Assembly (NCBI GenBank): GCA_015231595.1 | Contig: JADGBH010000028.1 | Coordinates: 1-52,903 of the forward strand | From: Desulfobacterales bacterium | GTDB taxonomy: Bacteria; Desulfobacterota; Desulfobacteria; Desulfobacterales; JADGBH01 | Length of the DNA stretch: 52,903 nucleotides | Direction: 5' to 3' | Part shown: piece after piece, positions 43,406 through 50,952 of the stretch | Layout of the letters: each line of letters begins with the position of its first letter | How positions within the stretch are numbered: position 1 is the first letter of the stretch | Position numbers and translations under genes: made by a program | The notes under the pieces: model-generated | What the model saw: the letters and a program-made list of their open reading frames with translations, nothing else | What the model was told of the DNA's origin: nothing | The model's database searches: none

Positions 43406-45415
43406 TTAAGGGGCTTGCAATTCGGTAAATCCGCTTCCCCTTACTTGGAGGACATACATTTTTTTTTCTACATCGCCGGTGTTATTAAAACATGTACTTC
43501 CCGTTACGCCATCAAAATCTTTAATTTTTAATAATTGGTCTTTAATAGCTGATCTGGAATTGACATCTGGTTTGTTTAATATAGTGAATATAATTTTCGC
43601 TGTGTCAAAACCGATAGCTTCCATGAATTCAGGATTTTCTCCATAAATATCTCTAAATTTTGACACGAAATCTACGACACTTGGCTTTAAACTATCAGAA
43701 AAGAAACCATCGACTAAGATTGATCCTTGAGCTTCCTGTCTTGCTATTTCAATTAGTTTTTCTGAATGCCATAAGTTAGTTCCTAATAAAACGATATTTT
43801 CTATGTCATAGAATGGAAGCTGTGGAATAAGTAATCCGCTTGTTTTAGGGGTATCTGGAATAAAGATAGCCTCAAAATCTACAATCGCTTTTATTTCATT
43901 GTTATTGCTATAGTTTTGGCTAATTTCATCATCAATGTCATCGTGAATATTTGTTTCATGGCCATCTTCATCAATTATTTCAGTTTCTTTTATATCATTG
44001 GCATTTAAGCTTAATTTGCTTGAACTTAAAATTTTCTGTTTAATGTCTTCAGGGTAAGCGTAATAAGTTCCGACTATTTTTTTTATTGTTTCTGCAAAGT
44101 CTGTTTGGTCTGAAAGATAATGCTCTGCTCCAACAATTTGACCTCCTTTTAGAGTTACCTCATCCCAAAATAAATTCATAAAAATTTTACCATAGGATTC
44201 CTTCGGATATAAAATAGCAAAATTCTTTAATCCAAGATTTTCAACAGCATAGCTCACTAATGTATTGACTTGCATTTTAGACGTAATAAAATTCCTAAAG
44301 ACATAATCTCCAATTTTAGGTATATCATCTTTCTGGCTTAAAGTAATTATTGGTATCTTGTATTCTTGAGCTTTTGCAATCGCATTTTCAGCAAAAATAA
44401 GGGGACCAATAATCGCAGCTACTTTTTCTTGATTTAGTTCATCAACGGCTGCTTCGGCTTTTTTCGCATCTGATCCACTATCTTTTATTGTTATTGTTAT
44501 ACGTGAATTTGGATTATCCAAATAAAATTTTTGAATGGCAAATTCAATTCCTTTTAAAAGTTTATTTCCAAAATATTGGTAAGGCCCGCTTAATGGTAGC
44601 AAGCACCCAACTGTATAACGATTATACTCTAATGATTTGCGCAAGTCTTCTATTAATAATTTTGCGTTTTCAAAATTTTCGTCATCAGGATAATCATTTA
44701 TAAATTCAGATAAAATTTTAAAAGATTTGTCATTATTTTTTCCAAATTCATTAACTCCAATTTGATAAATAAGATTTCCTTTTTTTTTAACAGTACTCAT
44801 TTCCTTTAAAATATGACTTATATCTTCATAGCTTATCATTGAAGCGGTATCTTTGATTTTGTGTAATACCGCATCATTAAAAGAAACCGGTTGATCAAAA
44901 ATAAAAACATAAGAATAAAACGCATCTGCAGGGGAACCTAAAGCAAGATAAGAATCGCCCATTATGTGATATTTTCTAACTAAATTCAGCTGTGATAATT
45001 CTGAGTCAATTAATTTTTCAGCTTTTTGAATAACTTCATTATACTGTCTTTGATTAAAAAAAACAGTTAATACTTCAATATTGGCATCATTCGCTAAAGA
45101 ATCATTAGGGTATTTTTCAACAAGGCTTGAAAAATATGTTAAAGCTTTATCATAGTCTTCAACATATAAATGAACAACTCCAAGTTTAAATAAACAGGAA
45201 GAAGCCATTTGTCCATTTGGATATTTAGCAAGATATTCATTGTAAAGTTCGATAGCTTTAGGATAATCACTTTTATCAAAGGCTTTTTCAGCGGACGCAA
45301 AAAGATTATCTGAAACTCCTTCTGTTTTCAAAAAAAAATTTGGAGGCTGCTTTGGAGTGCATGAAAATACCAGAAAAAATAAAATTAATGCTGCAATATA
45401 ATTATTTGTCTTCAT
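43406..45415 (-). CDS. LpoA-like lipoprotein: TPR plus periplasmic-binding domain
   Basis: A 669-aa lipoprotein with lipobox LVFSC (C19). Residues 35-265 contain TPR-like helices of the outer-membrane YfgL/YbgF type (AEKAFDKSDYPKAIELYNEY; SLANDANIEVLTVFF). Residues 270-665 form a type I periplasmic-binding fold of the Leu-binding/LppC kind (VGCLLPLSGPYQYFG; AAIIGPLIFAENAIA). This is the LpoA arrangement, an outer-membrane activator of peptidoglycan synthases. An acidic, Asn-rich insertion (about 478-510) interrupts the binding domain. It is followed by coaBC 79 bp downstream. Confidence 0.82.
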   Translation of the reverse strand: MKTNNYIAALILFFLVFSCTPKQPPNFFLKTEGVSDNLFASAEKAFDKSDYPKAIELYNEYLAKYPNGQMASSCLFKLGVVHLYVEDYDKALTYFSSLVEKYPNDSLANDANIEVLTVFFNQRQYNEVIQKAEKLIDSELSQLNLVRKYHIMGDSYLALGSPADAFYSYVFIFDQPVSFNDAVLHKIKDTASMISYEDISHILKEMSTVKKKGNLIYQIGVNEFGKNNDKSFKILSEFINDYPDDENFENAKLLIEDLRKSLEYNRYTVGCLLPLSGPYQYFGNKLLKGIEFAIQKFYLDNPNSRITITIKDSGSDAKKAEAAVDELNQEKVAAIIGPLIFAENAIAKAQEYKIPIITLSQKDDIPKIGDYVFRNFITSKMQVNTLVSYAVENLGLKNFAILYPKESYGKIFMNLFWDEVTLKGGQIVGAEHYLSDQTDFAETIKKIVGTYYAYPEDIKQKILSSSKLSLNANDIKETEIIDEDGHETNIHDDIDDEISQNYSNNNEIKAIVDFEAIFIPDTPKTSGLLIPQLPFYDIENIVLLGTNLWHSEKLIEIARQEAQGSILVDGFFSDSLKPSVVDFVSKFRDIYGENPEFMEAIGFDTAKIIFTILNKPDVNSRSAIKDQLLKIKDFDGVTGSTCFNNTGDVEKKMYVLQVRGSGFTELQAP

Positions 45416-45472
45416 AATTTAATCTATAAAATTTTGTAATATAATTTAATATTTATTAAAAATTAGGTTGTT

Positions 45473-45500
45473 ATTTAAACTTTGAACAATATTTTGTCAA
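45473..45500 (-). promoter_or_regulatory. Candidate promoter of the LpoA-like gene
   Basis: On the minus strand, TTGACA (45495-45500) is followed after 16 bp by TTAAAT (45473-45478), a fair -10 box. This would give a leader of about 50 nt before the ATG at 45415. It lies in the 481-bp gene-free gap 45416-45896, which otherwise holds a hairpin repeat (45638-45754) and a 9-bp inverted repeat (45826-45834 with 45850-45858). Confidence 0.4.
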
Positions 45501-45637
45501 ACATTTGTTATGCTTTTACCGTTTTATGGCTTTAATTTCAAGGTTTTAGCTTGTTTATCTAAATATAATTATAATTTTGAGGTTATACAGTCCATTTTTG
45601 ATTGAGCTGATTTGATGAGAATTTTGTAGATGGTTAG

Positions 45638-45754
45638 TTTTAATATATTACAGATATAGAATATCTTAAAAAAGACAAAATATAGATAAGGCTAAAAATA
45701 GTAAAGATATAAATTTTTAGCCTTATATTATATCATATTTTTAGAATATATATT
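45638..45754 (-). repeat. Dispersed AT-rich hairpin repeat, copy A
   Basis: On the minus strand this aligns over about 115 bp with 48982-49092, and less closely with 23214-23330. All three start ATATTCT-AAAAAT, pass through TTTTTAGCCTTA (GGCCTTA in copy C) and end in a core like ATATTCTATATCTGTAATAT. A 14-bp perfect stem (45686-45699 with 45713-45726) and a second stem (45638-45649 with 45660-45671, 11 of 12) are present. It lies just beyond the 3' end of the ATP-grasp gene. Confidence 0.62.
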
Positions 45755-45896
45755 CACTTCTATTTAAACAAAAAATTCATATATAGTTTTTTTAAAAAAA
45801 GTATTTTAAAATATCCTGATTAGATAATTTTTAGGTTATTCTGCTAATTCTAAAAATTCTGATTCAGACATTTTCCAATTTAAATTGAGAGGAAAA

Positions 45897-46769
45897 CTAA
45901 GATATCTTTTTTAAAACGTACTCCACATAAAGTTTGGCTGCATTTATTCTTCTTGCTGTCTCTAAACCTTTAAATCCACCAAAAGCTGACACTTCAAATA
46001 CGTAAATTCCTTCTTTTGTTTCAGCTACATCTACGCAGGTAAAATCAAGACCAAAAAGTTTTTGAGCGTTATAAGCAAGTTCAATTATTTCATCAGAAGG
46101 ATCGTAAGGTATATATTTGCCACCAGAAAGGGTTGTAGTATTCCAAGATGTGCTTTCATTACTTCTTGCATAAGTAGTTATATATTTTCCCCCTAAAAAT
46201 ACTACCCCTAAATCTTTTCCGTTTAAATTGATCTTTTTTTGGATATACATAATTTTATTCTCTTGATTAAATTGCTCTATTGTAATTTGCGCATCTTTTC
46301 CATTTTTTATAACAACCATTCCTTTTGCTTTTGATGTGTAAAGAGGTTTAAAAACAGCCTCACCATATATTTCAACTGTATTTAAAGCGCATGCTATATC
46401 TTCTGTAATAACGGTTGGAGGGACAGGAATATTTCCAGTACAAAGAGTCACTGTGCAACTTAATCTATCAAGAACTCTAAGAATATTTATCGGTGAGGAA
46501 AATATTCTAAGGCCTTTTTCATTTAAATATCTCAATAGTTCAAGTCTGTCTAAAAGACTCGGAGAATATCGTGAGCCAATTTTTTTTATAATTAGGGCAT
46601 CGAGGTTAGAAATATCTTGACTCTCATAAAAAGCTTCTCCAGTTTGAAGATTAAGACAAAGTTTTTTTATATCTATTAAAAGTCTGAATCCAGTCATTTC
46701 TGAAACTGTATCAACGAGTTTTTCAGATGACCACCCTCCTGATATTCCAACTACACCTATTTTAGGCAT
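45897..46769 (-). CDS. GAK-type ATP-grasp enzyme
   Basis: A 290-aa RimK-like ATP-grasp ligase. It starts MPKIGVVGISGGWSSEKLVD, the distinctive N-terminus of the ATP-grasp family assigned to the GAK system. It contains FKPLYTSKAKGMVVI (ATP-binding Lys and loop), IQKKINLNGKDLGVVFLGG and the metal-binding C-terminal motif FEVSAFGGFKGLE (V-x-E and surrounding). Such enzymes join a carboxylate to an amine or thiol using ATP; the substrate is unknown. It is last in a three-gene run, 44 bp after the PhoU-kinase gene. Confidence 0.82.
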   Translation of the reverse strand: MPKIGVVGISGGWSSEKLVDTVSEMTGFRLLIDIKKLCLNLQTGEAFYESQDISNLDALIIKKIGSRYSPSLLDRLELLRYLNEKGLRIFSSPINILRVLDRLSCTVTLCTGNIPVPPTVITEDIACALNTVEIYGEAVFKPLYTSKAKGMVVIKNGKDAQITIEQFNQENKIMYIQKKINLNGKDLGVVFLGGKYITTYARSNESTSWNTTTLSGGKYIPYDPSDEIIELAYNAQKLFGLDFTCVDVAETKEGIYVFEVSAFGGFKGLETARRINAAKLYVEYVLKKIS

Positions 46770-46813
46770 AAATCCCTCCTAATATCCTAATTTTTTGTAA
46801 AAATATTATTATA

Positions 46814-48451
46814 TTAATAATAAAGAATCGATTCTGGTAGTTTAAAACTATCAAAGGATTCGCCTTTAAACGCAACAATTTTTTCCATAAGGTAATGGGA
46901 TCTCATCACCATATTTTTCGCGAACGGATAATTAAGCTCAAATCTGGTTGACGTAAAAAAAGAACGAGCAAGAGCTAAAGCCATTCTAATTTCAAATGTG
47001 GTGTCTTTTTTATCTGCAGAGAATTCTTTAAAGAATTCATAAAATTCTTTAATTAGACTATTAAGACGATCCCTTAATCTTTTTTCAAAAACTGGAAGCC
47101 TAAAATTTGAAACTAAAAATACAGATGCATCCTGAATATAATCAAATTGATTAGACCTGTATAAATCAATAAAATTTATTTTATTTTTTTCTTTGTTATA
47201 AACAATATTATTCACGTTAAAATCACCATGAATAAAAATATTTATTGGAGCAAAAATTTTTTTTTCAATTTTTAAACATTCATCAATAAGCTCGTTTGAT
47301 GATTGTATTGATGTATAGCCGACTTGAGTAATATTTCGTATAAATTTTGGCTGAATACGAAATATTGATGGAAGTCTTGATTTTAGCTGTTCCATATAAT
47401 CAATTTTAAAATTTCCAGCAACGGATGTTTTATCCCATATTTCTGCTAAAACTTCTTGAAGAATAAAAAACACCTCTTCAAAAGTAGGATCACACTCATT
47501 TAATATGACTTCTTCAAGCGTACAGCCCGGTAAAAATTCGATAAGCATAGACGATGTGTCTGGTTTTTCATTAAAACCAAATATTCGTGGAGCAATTCCA
47601 GGCATTATTTTTTCCCACTTTTCAATAGTTTCTTTTTCTTTTTTTATTTTATAAGTAACACCTTCTTTAAAAATACTATAAGATCTTGGGTCTTTGGGGC
47701 TTTCTTTATAATCAATTTTGCTGATGTGACATCCAGATCTTGATCCCCATATCGGACGCCAGTTTATGTCTAACATATTGCCTTTAAAACCTGATTCAGT
47801 GAGCGTCTGCTGCAAAGCATCAAATTGTCTTATTTTAATCCTATCACCAGTGATTGCAAAAAGAAGTGATTCTCCTATGTTGAGCAGAGAATCTCCTATT
47901 CTTTCAAGATATCTGAAAATAAATATCACTGTAATAAGATTTTCCATATTTTGCCCAGTTTTTAATTCTGACATGATTTGACGAAAATTCTTTTCATACA
48001 TTATATCAAGATTAAATTCTGATCTGCAAATATCAAGGGCTTGAGCCATATTTGCCTTTTCAAAAGCAGGAAGAATTTTTGAGAGTGTATCTTCGATTTC
48101 TTCTATCATTTCAAGATACTGAAAATGGTGTATAAAAAAATGATCAGAAAGATATTGAGTCTGATTTGCAATATTGACACAAAAATCAGCAATTCTTTCC
48201 AAATTTACAGCTATTACATGGGCAGCTCTAATTTTATTTATAGTTTTTTCATCATAATGTTTTTGTCCATGAATTCTCGAAAAACAGGTATTTTCTAAAA
48301 CAGTTTTTAAGTTATCAATGTAATCATCTTTGGATTCTATTTTTTCAAAATTATCCTTTTTAGTTGAATCCGAAAGTATCTCCTTAGTTAACTTAATTTG
48401 ATTCTCTACTTCGCTTAAAAGAAATTTTAAATTTTCAGTTAATATCTGCAT
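46814..48451 (-). CDS. PhoU domain - phosphotransferase (APH-like) fusion
   Basis: A 545-aa cytoplasmic fusion. Residues 1-210 are two PhoU three-helix repeats, with the metal-binding E/D-x-x-x-D pattern in NLERIADFCVNIAN (83-96) and LERIGDSLLNIGE (182-194). Residues 240-520 resemble aminoglycoside/choline-type kinases: Brenner motif HGDFNVNN (408-415, catalytic D410) and the Mg-binding D429 (NFIDL). The kinase should phosphorylate a small molecule, while PhoU parts usually sense phosphate-related states. The pairing is rare. It starts 15 bp after the amphi-Trp-like gene. Confidence 0.82.
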   Translation of the reverse strand: MQILTENLKFLLSEVENQIKLTKEILSDSTKKDNFEKIESKDDYIDNLKTVLENTCFSRIHGQKHYDEKTINKIRAAHVIAVNLERIADFCVNIANQTQYLSDHFFIHHFQYLEMIEEIEDTLSKILPAFEKANMAQALDICRSEFNLDIMYEKNFRQIMSELKTGQNMENLITVIFIFRYLERIGDSLLNIGESLLFAITGDRIKIRQFDALQQTLTESGFKGNMLDINWRPIWGSRSGCHISKIDYKESPKDPRSYSIFKEGVTYKIKKEKETIEKWEKIMPGIAPRIFGFNEKPDTSSMLIEFLPGCTLEEVILNECDPTFEEVFFILQEVLAEIWDKTSVAGNFKIDYMEQLKSRLPSIFRIQPKFIRNITQVGYTSIQSSNELIDECLKIEKKIFAPINIFIHGDFNVNNIVYNKEKNKINFIDLYRSNQFDYIQDASVFLVSNFRLPVFEKRLRDRLNSLIKEFYEFFKEFSADKKDTTFEIRMALALARSFFTSTRFELNYPFAKNMVMRSHYLMEKIVAFKGESFDSFKLPESILYY

Positions 48452-48466
48452 TTGATTTACTTTATT

Positions 48467-48733
48467 TTATGATCCAATTGAAATTGTTTTTTTAGACTTA
48501 GATTTGCCCTTATCCTTCCATGAAATTTTAATGTTAAGCTTATTTTCTCCGTCTTTTTTTTTTGCTTTTATGGAAAACTGGAGTAAATCTTCAGGGTATA
48601 AAGTAATTTCTTTTTTATCTGAGCTAAGCATTATTCTATGATTCTCAAATCCTTCAACAAGTGACTCGAGATATTTTTGGATTGATTCTGTATCTTGATA
48701 AGAATCAAACTCAAATTCAGCTAAATCTGACAT
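48467..48733 (-). CDS. Amphi-Trp-like small protein
   Basis: An 88-aa soluble protein: an amphipathic helix (ESIQKYLESLVEGFENHRI), alternating beta strands (KKEITLYPEDLLQFSIKAKK), then a strand ending in a conserved-looking Trp (NIKISW) and a Lys-rich tail. This is the layout of the amphi-Trp domain, described with GAK-type clusters. It has no catalytic residue and is perhaps a scaffold or carrier. It is first of the three-gene run. The 515-bp gap upstream holds a hairpin repeat and two terminator-like structures. Confidence 0.65.
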   Translation of the reverse strand: MSDLAEFEFDSYQDTESIQKYLESLVEGFENHRIMLSSDKKEITLYPEDLLQFSIKAKKKDGENKLNIKISWKDKGKSKSKKTISIGS

Positions 48734-48942
48734 GGCGTATTATTTCCTTCTATATTATTGCGTTGTTACACATTGAAAAGCTTGAAAGCAATTCTTTTAT
48801 CAAATCCTAATGAAAAATTATAATTTATTAAGTTTTAAGTTTATTACTCATTACCAAACAAATGTTAAAAATATATTAAGATTTAATAAGTCAATTACTG
48901 GCAGCATATTAAAAAACTTTAAAAAATAAATGATATTATAGC

Positions 48943-48968
48943 ATACGCCTATGTGAGGTGTATTTTTT
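48943..48968 (+). terminator. Orphan plus-strand intrinsic terminator
   Basis: An 8-bp stem (ATACGCCT 48943-48950, AGGTGTAT 48956-48963, one G-U pair) closes the loop ATGTG and runs into six T (48963-48968). It has a textbook form on the plus strand, but no plus-strand gene lies upstream in 48734-48942. It may end a small RNA, or be chance structure in the amphi-Trp leader. Confidence 0.4.
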
Positions 48969-48981
48969 GCTTATCTAAATA

Positions 48982-49092
48982 AATATTCTAAAAATGGAAT
49001 ACAGTATAAAATTAAAAATTTATAGATCTAATATTTTTAGCCTTAGTCATATTTTATTTATTTGATATATTCTATATTTGCAATATATCAAA
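48982..49092 (+). repeat. Dispersed AT-rich hairpin repeat, copy B
   Basis: Plus-strand copy of the repeat at 45638-45754. It starts AATATTCTAAAAATGG, has TTTTTAGCCTTAGTC, and ends in the hairpin TTTGATATATT (49061-49071) with AATATATCAAA (49082-49092). It lies upstream of the amphi-Trp-like gene. Copies A and B thus flank the three-gene module in inverted orientation, both with the TATTCTATATT hairpin outward. Confidence 0.62.
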
Positions 49093-49195
49093 GCTGCTTT
49101 TCAAAAATTCAACCGATTATAACACTTTTTGGAGAAGGCTATATTTAAGTGTTGAAATTTGAAAAATCTTCGTTATAAGATGAGCTAAAAAAATT

Positions 49196-49225
49196 TGTCT
49201 AAGGCTAAATTTTTAGCCTTAGACA
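49196..49225. terminator. Near-perfect palindromic hairpin after the REC-GGDEF gene
   Basis: TGTCTAAGGCTAAA (49196-49209) pairs perfectly over 14 bp with TTTAGCCTTAGACA (49212-49225). It lies 24 bp past the stop of the REC-GGDEF gene (minus strand). Its TTTTTAGCCTTAG word is the same as in the dispersed hairpin repeat. It could end the minus-strand transcript; there is no long T tract. Confidence 0.5.
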
Positions 49226-49248
49226 GCTGAATAAGTCAGTTTTAATAT

Positions 49249-50847
49249 TCATTCCATATTGTTCAACGAACTAAATAAGACATATTTTCCTCTTCCAGTC
49301 TTTTTTGCATGATACATAGCAGCATCTGCATTTTGAACAAGGGTTTCTATATCAGTGCTATCAGTCGGATAAAATGCAATTCCAATGCTTGTAGTAGTAT
49401 TAACTTTATTGCCGTCTAAGACAAAAGGGGTTTCAAAATACTTTATAATTCTATCAGCTACATTTATTGCATCAACATCAAATTCTAAAATATCTTGAAG
49501 AATAACTGTAAATTCATCTCCGCCTAATCTTGAGACTGTATCTTGATGTCTTACGCATTTTTTAAGCCGTTCTGCAACTTCCTGTAATAAAAGGTCTCCT
49601 ACTCTATGTCCTAATGTATCATTGATATTTTTAAATTTATCAATATCTAAAAAAAGAACAGCAACCGTTACATTAGTTCTTTCCCCATAAGCGATAGCTC
49701 TTTCAAGCCTGTCTTTAAATAACAGCCTATTCGGAAGTCCTGTTAGAGGGTCATGATAAGCCTGATATTTAAGTTGTTCATGGCTTTGCTTTATATCTCT
49801 GAATATTCCGAGATAGTTAGTTATTTTGTTATAAGAATTCTTTATACCTGAAATTGAAAGCCATGCTGGATAAGCTTCTCCGTTTTTGCGTCTATTCCAT
49901 ATTTCTCCCTCCCATTTATTTGTTTTTAAAATAGAATCCCACATCTGGACAAAAAATTCTTTATCATGGAGACCTGATTTAAGGATATTTGCATTTTTCC
50001 CAATGACTTCGTTTTGAATATAACCTGTTATCGACTCAAAACCTTTATTTACTTTTTGAATACAAGCTTTAGAGTCTGTAATTATTATGCCTTCAATCGC
50101 ATTTTCAAAAACACTTGCGGACAAAAGAATCTCTTTTTCATATTGTTTCCGTTCTGTAATATTTTGTCCGTAAATGTATATAGAATCGTTATTTGGAATT
50201 GGCGCAACCGCAAAAGAATATGTATTTTTGCCTATATCATGCTCAAAACTTGTATATTGTTCTGAAGAAATAGACTCTAAAATTTTAGGGACAAAAAAAT
50301 CGGGTAATAAAGAACCTACAGTATAACTTGAAAAATCATCAATGTCTGATACTGCTTTATTTACGTAAAGAATAGTTCCGTCGAATTTAACACGTAAAAC
50401 AGGGTTTGGATTATATTCTGGAAACATTGCAAGAATTTTAAGCTGTTTTTTCATATCTTCCATAGAAAGATGAGTTTTTACTCTCGCTAAAACCTCTTCT
50501 ATCTGGAAAGGCTTGATTATATAATCAACAGCTCCAACTCTGAAAGCCTTTACCTTATCCATAACTTCATTCATTGCGCTTATAAAAATTACAGGTATGT
50601 TTTGCGTATATTTATTTTGCTTTAATTTCTCACATACTTCGTATCCATCCATATCAGGCATATTTACATCTAAAAGTATTAAGTCTGGCAGTATCGCTTG
50701 AACAGATTTTAATGCAAGTTCACCATTAGGCGCAGGACGGACTTTATATCCATGTTTACTTAAAATTCCGATTAAAAGCGTAAGATTCTGGGGATTATCA
50801 TCTACAACTAATATGTCTTTTTTTAGATTTTTTACTTCACTCAGCAT
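49249..50847 (-). CDS. Response regulator with PAS domains and GGDEF diguanylate cyclase
   Basis: A 532-aa cytoplasmic protein. The receiver domain has phospho-acceptor D60 (LLDVNMPDMDG) and the conserved Lys (YIIKPF). Two PAS regions follow (about 135-225 and 240-355, with ITDSKACIQKVNKGFESITG). The C-terminal GGDEF domain has an intact RLGGDEF active site and, five residues upstream, the RxxD inhibitory site (RHQD). It should make c-di-GMP under receiver control with product inhibition. No EAL domain is seen. The hybrid kinase gene lies 105 bp upstream on the same strand and may be its cognate kinase. Confidence 0.92.
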   Translation of the reverse strand: MLSEVKNLKKDILVVDDNPQNLTLLIGILSKHGYKVRPAPNGELALKSVQAILPDLILLDVNMPDMDGYEVCEKLKQNKYTQNIPVIFISAMNEVMDKVKAFRVGAVDYIIKPFQIEEVLARVKTHLSMEDMKKQLKILAMFPEYNPNPVLRVKFDGTILYVNKAVSDIDDFSSYTVGSLLPDFFVPKILESISSEQYTSFEHDIGKNTYSFAVAPIPNNDSIYIYGQNITERKQYEKEILLSASVFENAIEGIIITDSKACIQKVNKGFESITGYIQNEVIGKNANILKSGLHDKEFFVQMWDSILKTNKWEGEIWNRRKNGEAYPAWLSISGIKNSYNKITNYLGIFRDIKQSHEQLKYQAYHDPLTGLPNRLLFKDRLERAIAYGERTNVTVAVLFLDIDKFKNINDTLGHRVGDLLLQEVAERLKKCVRHQDTVSRLGGDEFTVILQDILEFDVDAINVADRIIKYFETPFVLDGNKVNTTTSIGIAFYPTDSTDIETLVQNADAAMYHAKKTGRGKYVLFSSLNNME

Positions 50848-50888
50848 AAATTAATTATCCATTTTTTGGCATCCTTCAATTTTAGTTT

Positions 50889-50946
50889 ACACTTTTAATT
50901 CTGGATTCCAGCCTTCGCGGGAATCCAGTTTAAATAAAGTGTTAAC
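50889..50946. repeat. REP-like hairpin between the kinase and regulator genes
   Basis: CTGGATTCC (50901-50909) pairs with GGAATCCAG (50920-50928), with outer arms ACACTTT (50889-50895) and AAAGTGT (50937-50943). The central CCTTCGCGGG is typical of repeats in this bacterial group. The same CTGGATTCC word occurs inside the MITE at 23685. It may also attenuate read-through from the kinase gene. Confidence 0.5.
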
Positions 50947-50952
50947 TACTTT

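Noticed and set aside
45838..45895. Minus-strand tail FPLNLNWKMSESEFLELAE just after the ATP-grasp stop
   Set aside because: It looks like a protein C-terminus, but an in-frame stop lies directly upstream and no start or family is evident; it may be a gene remnant or chance.
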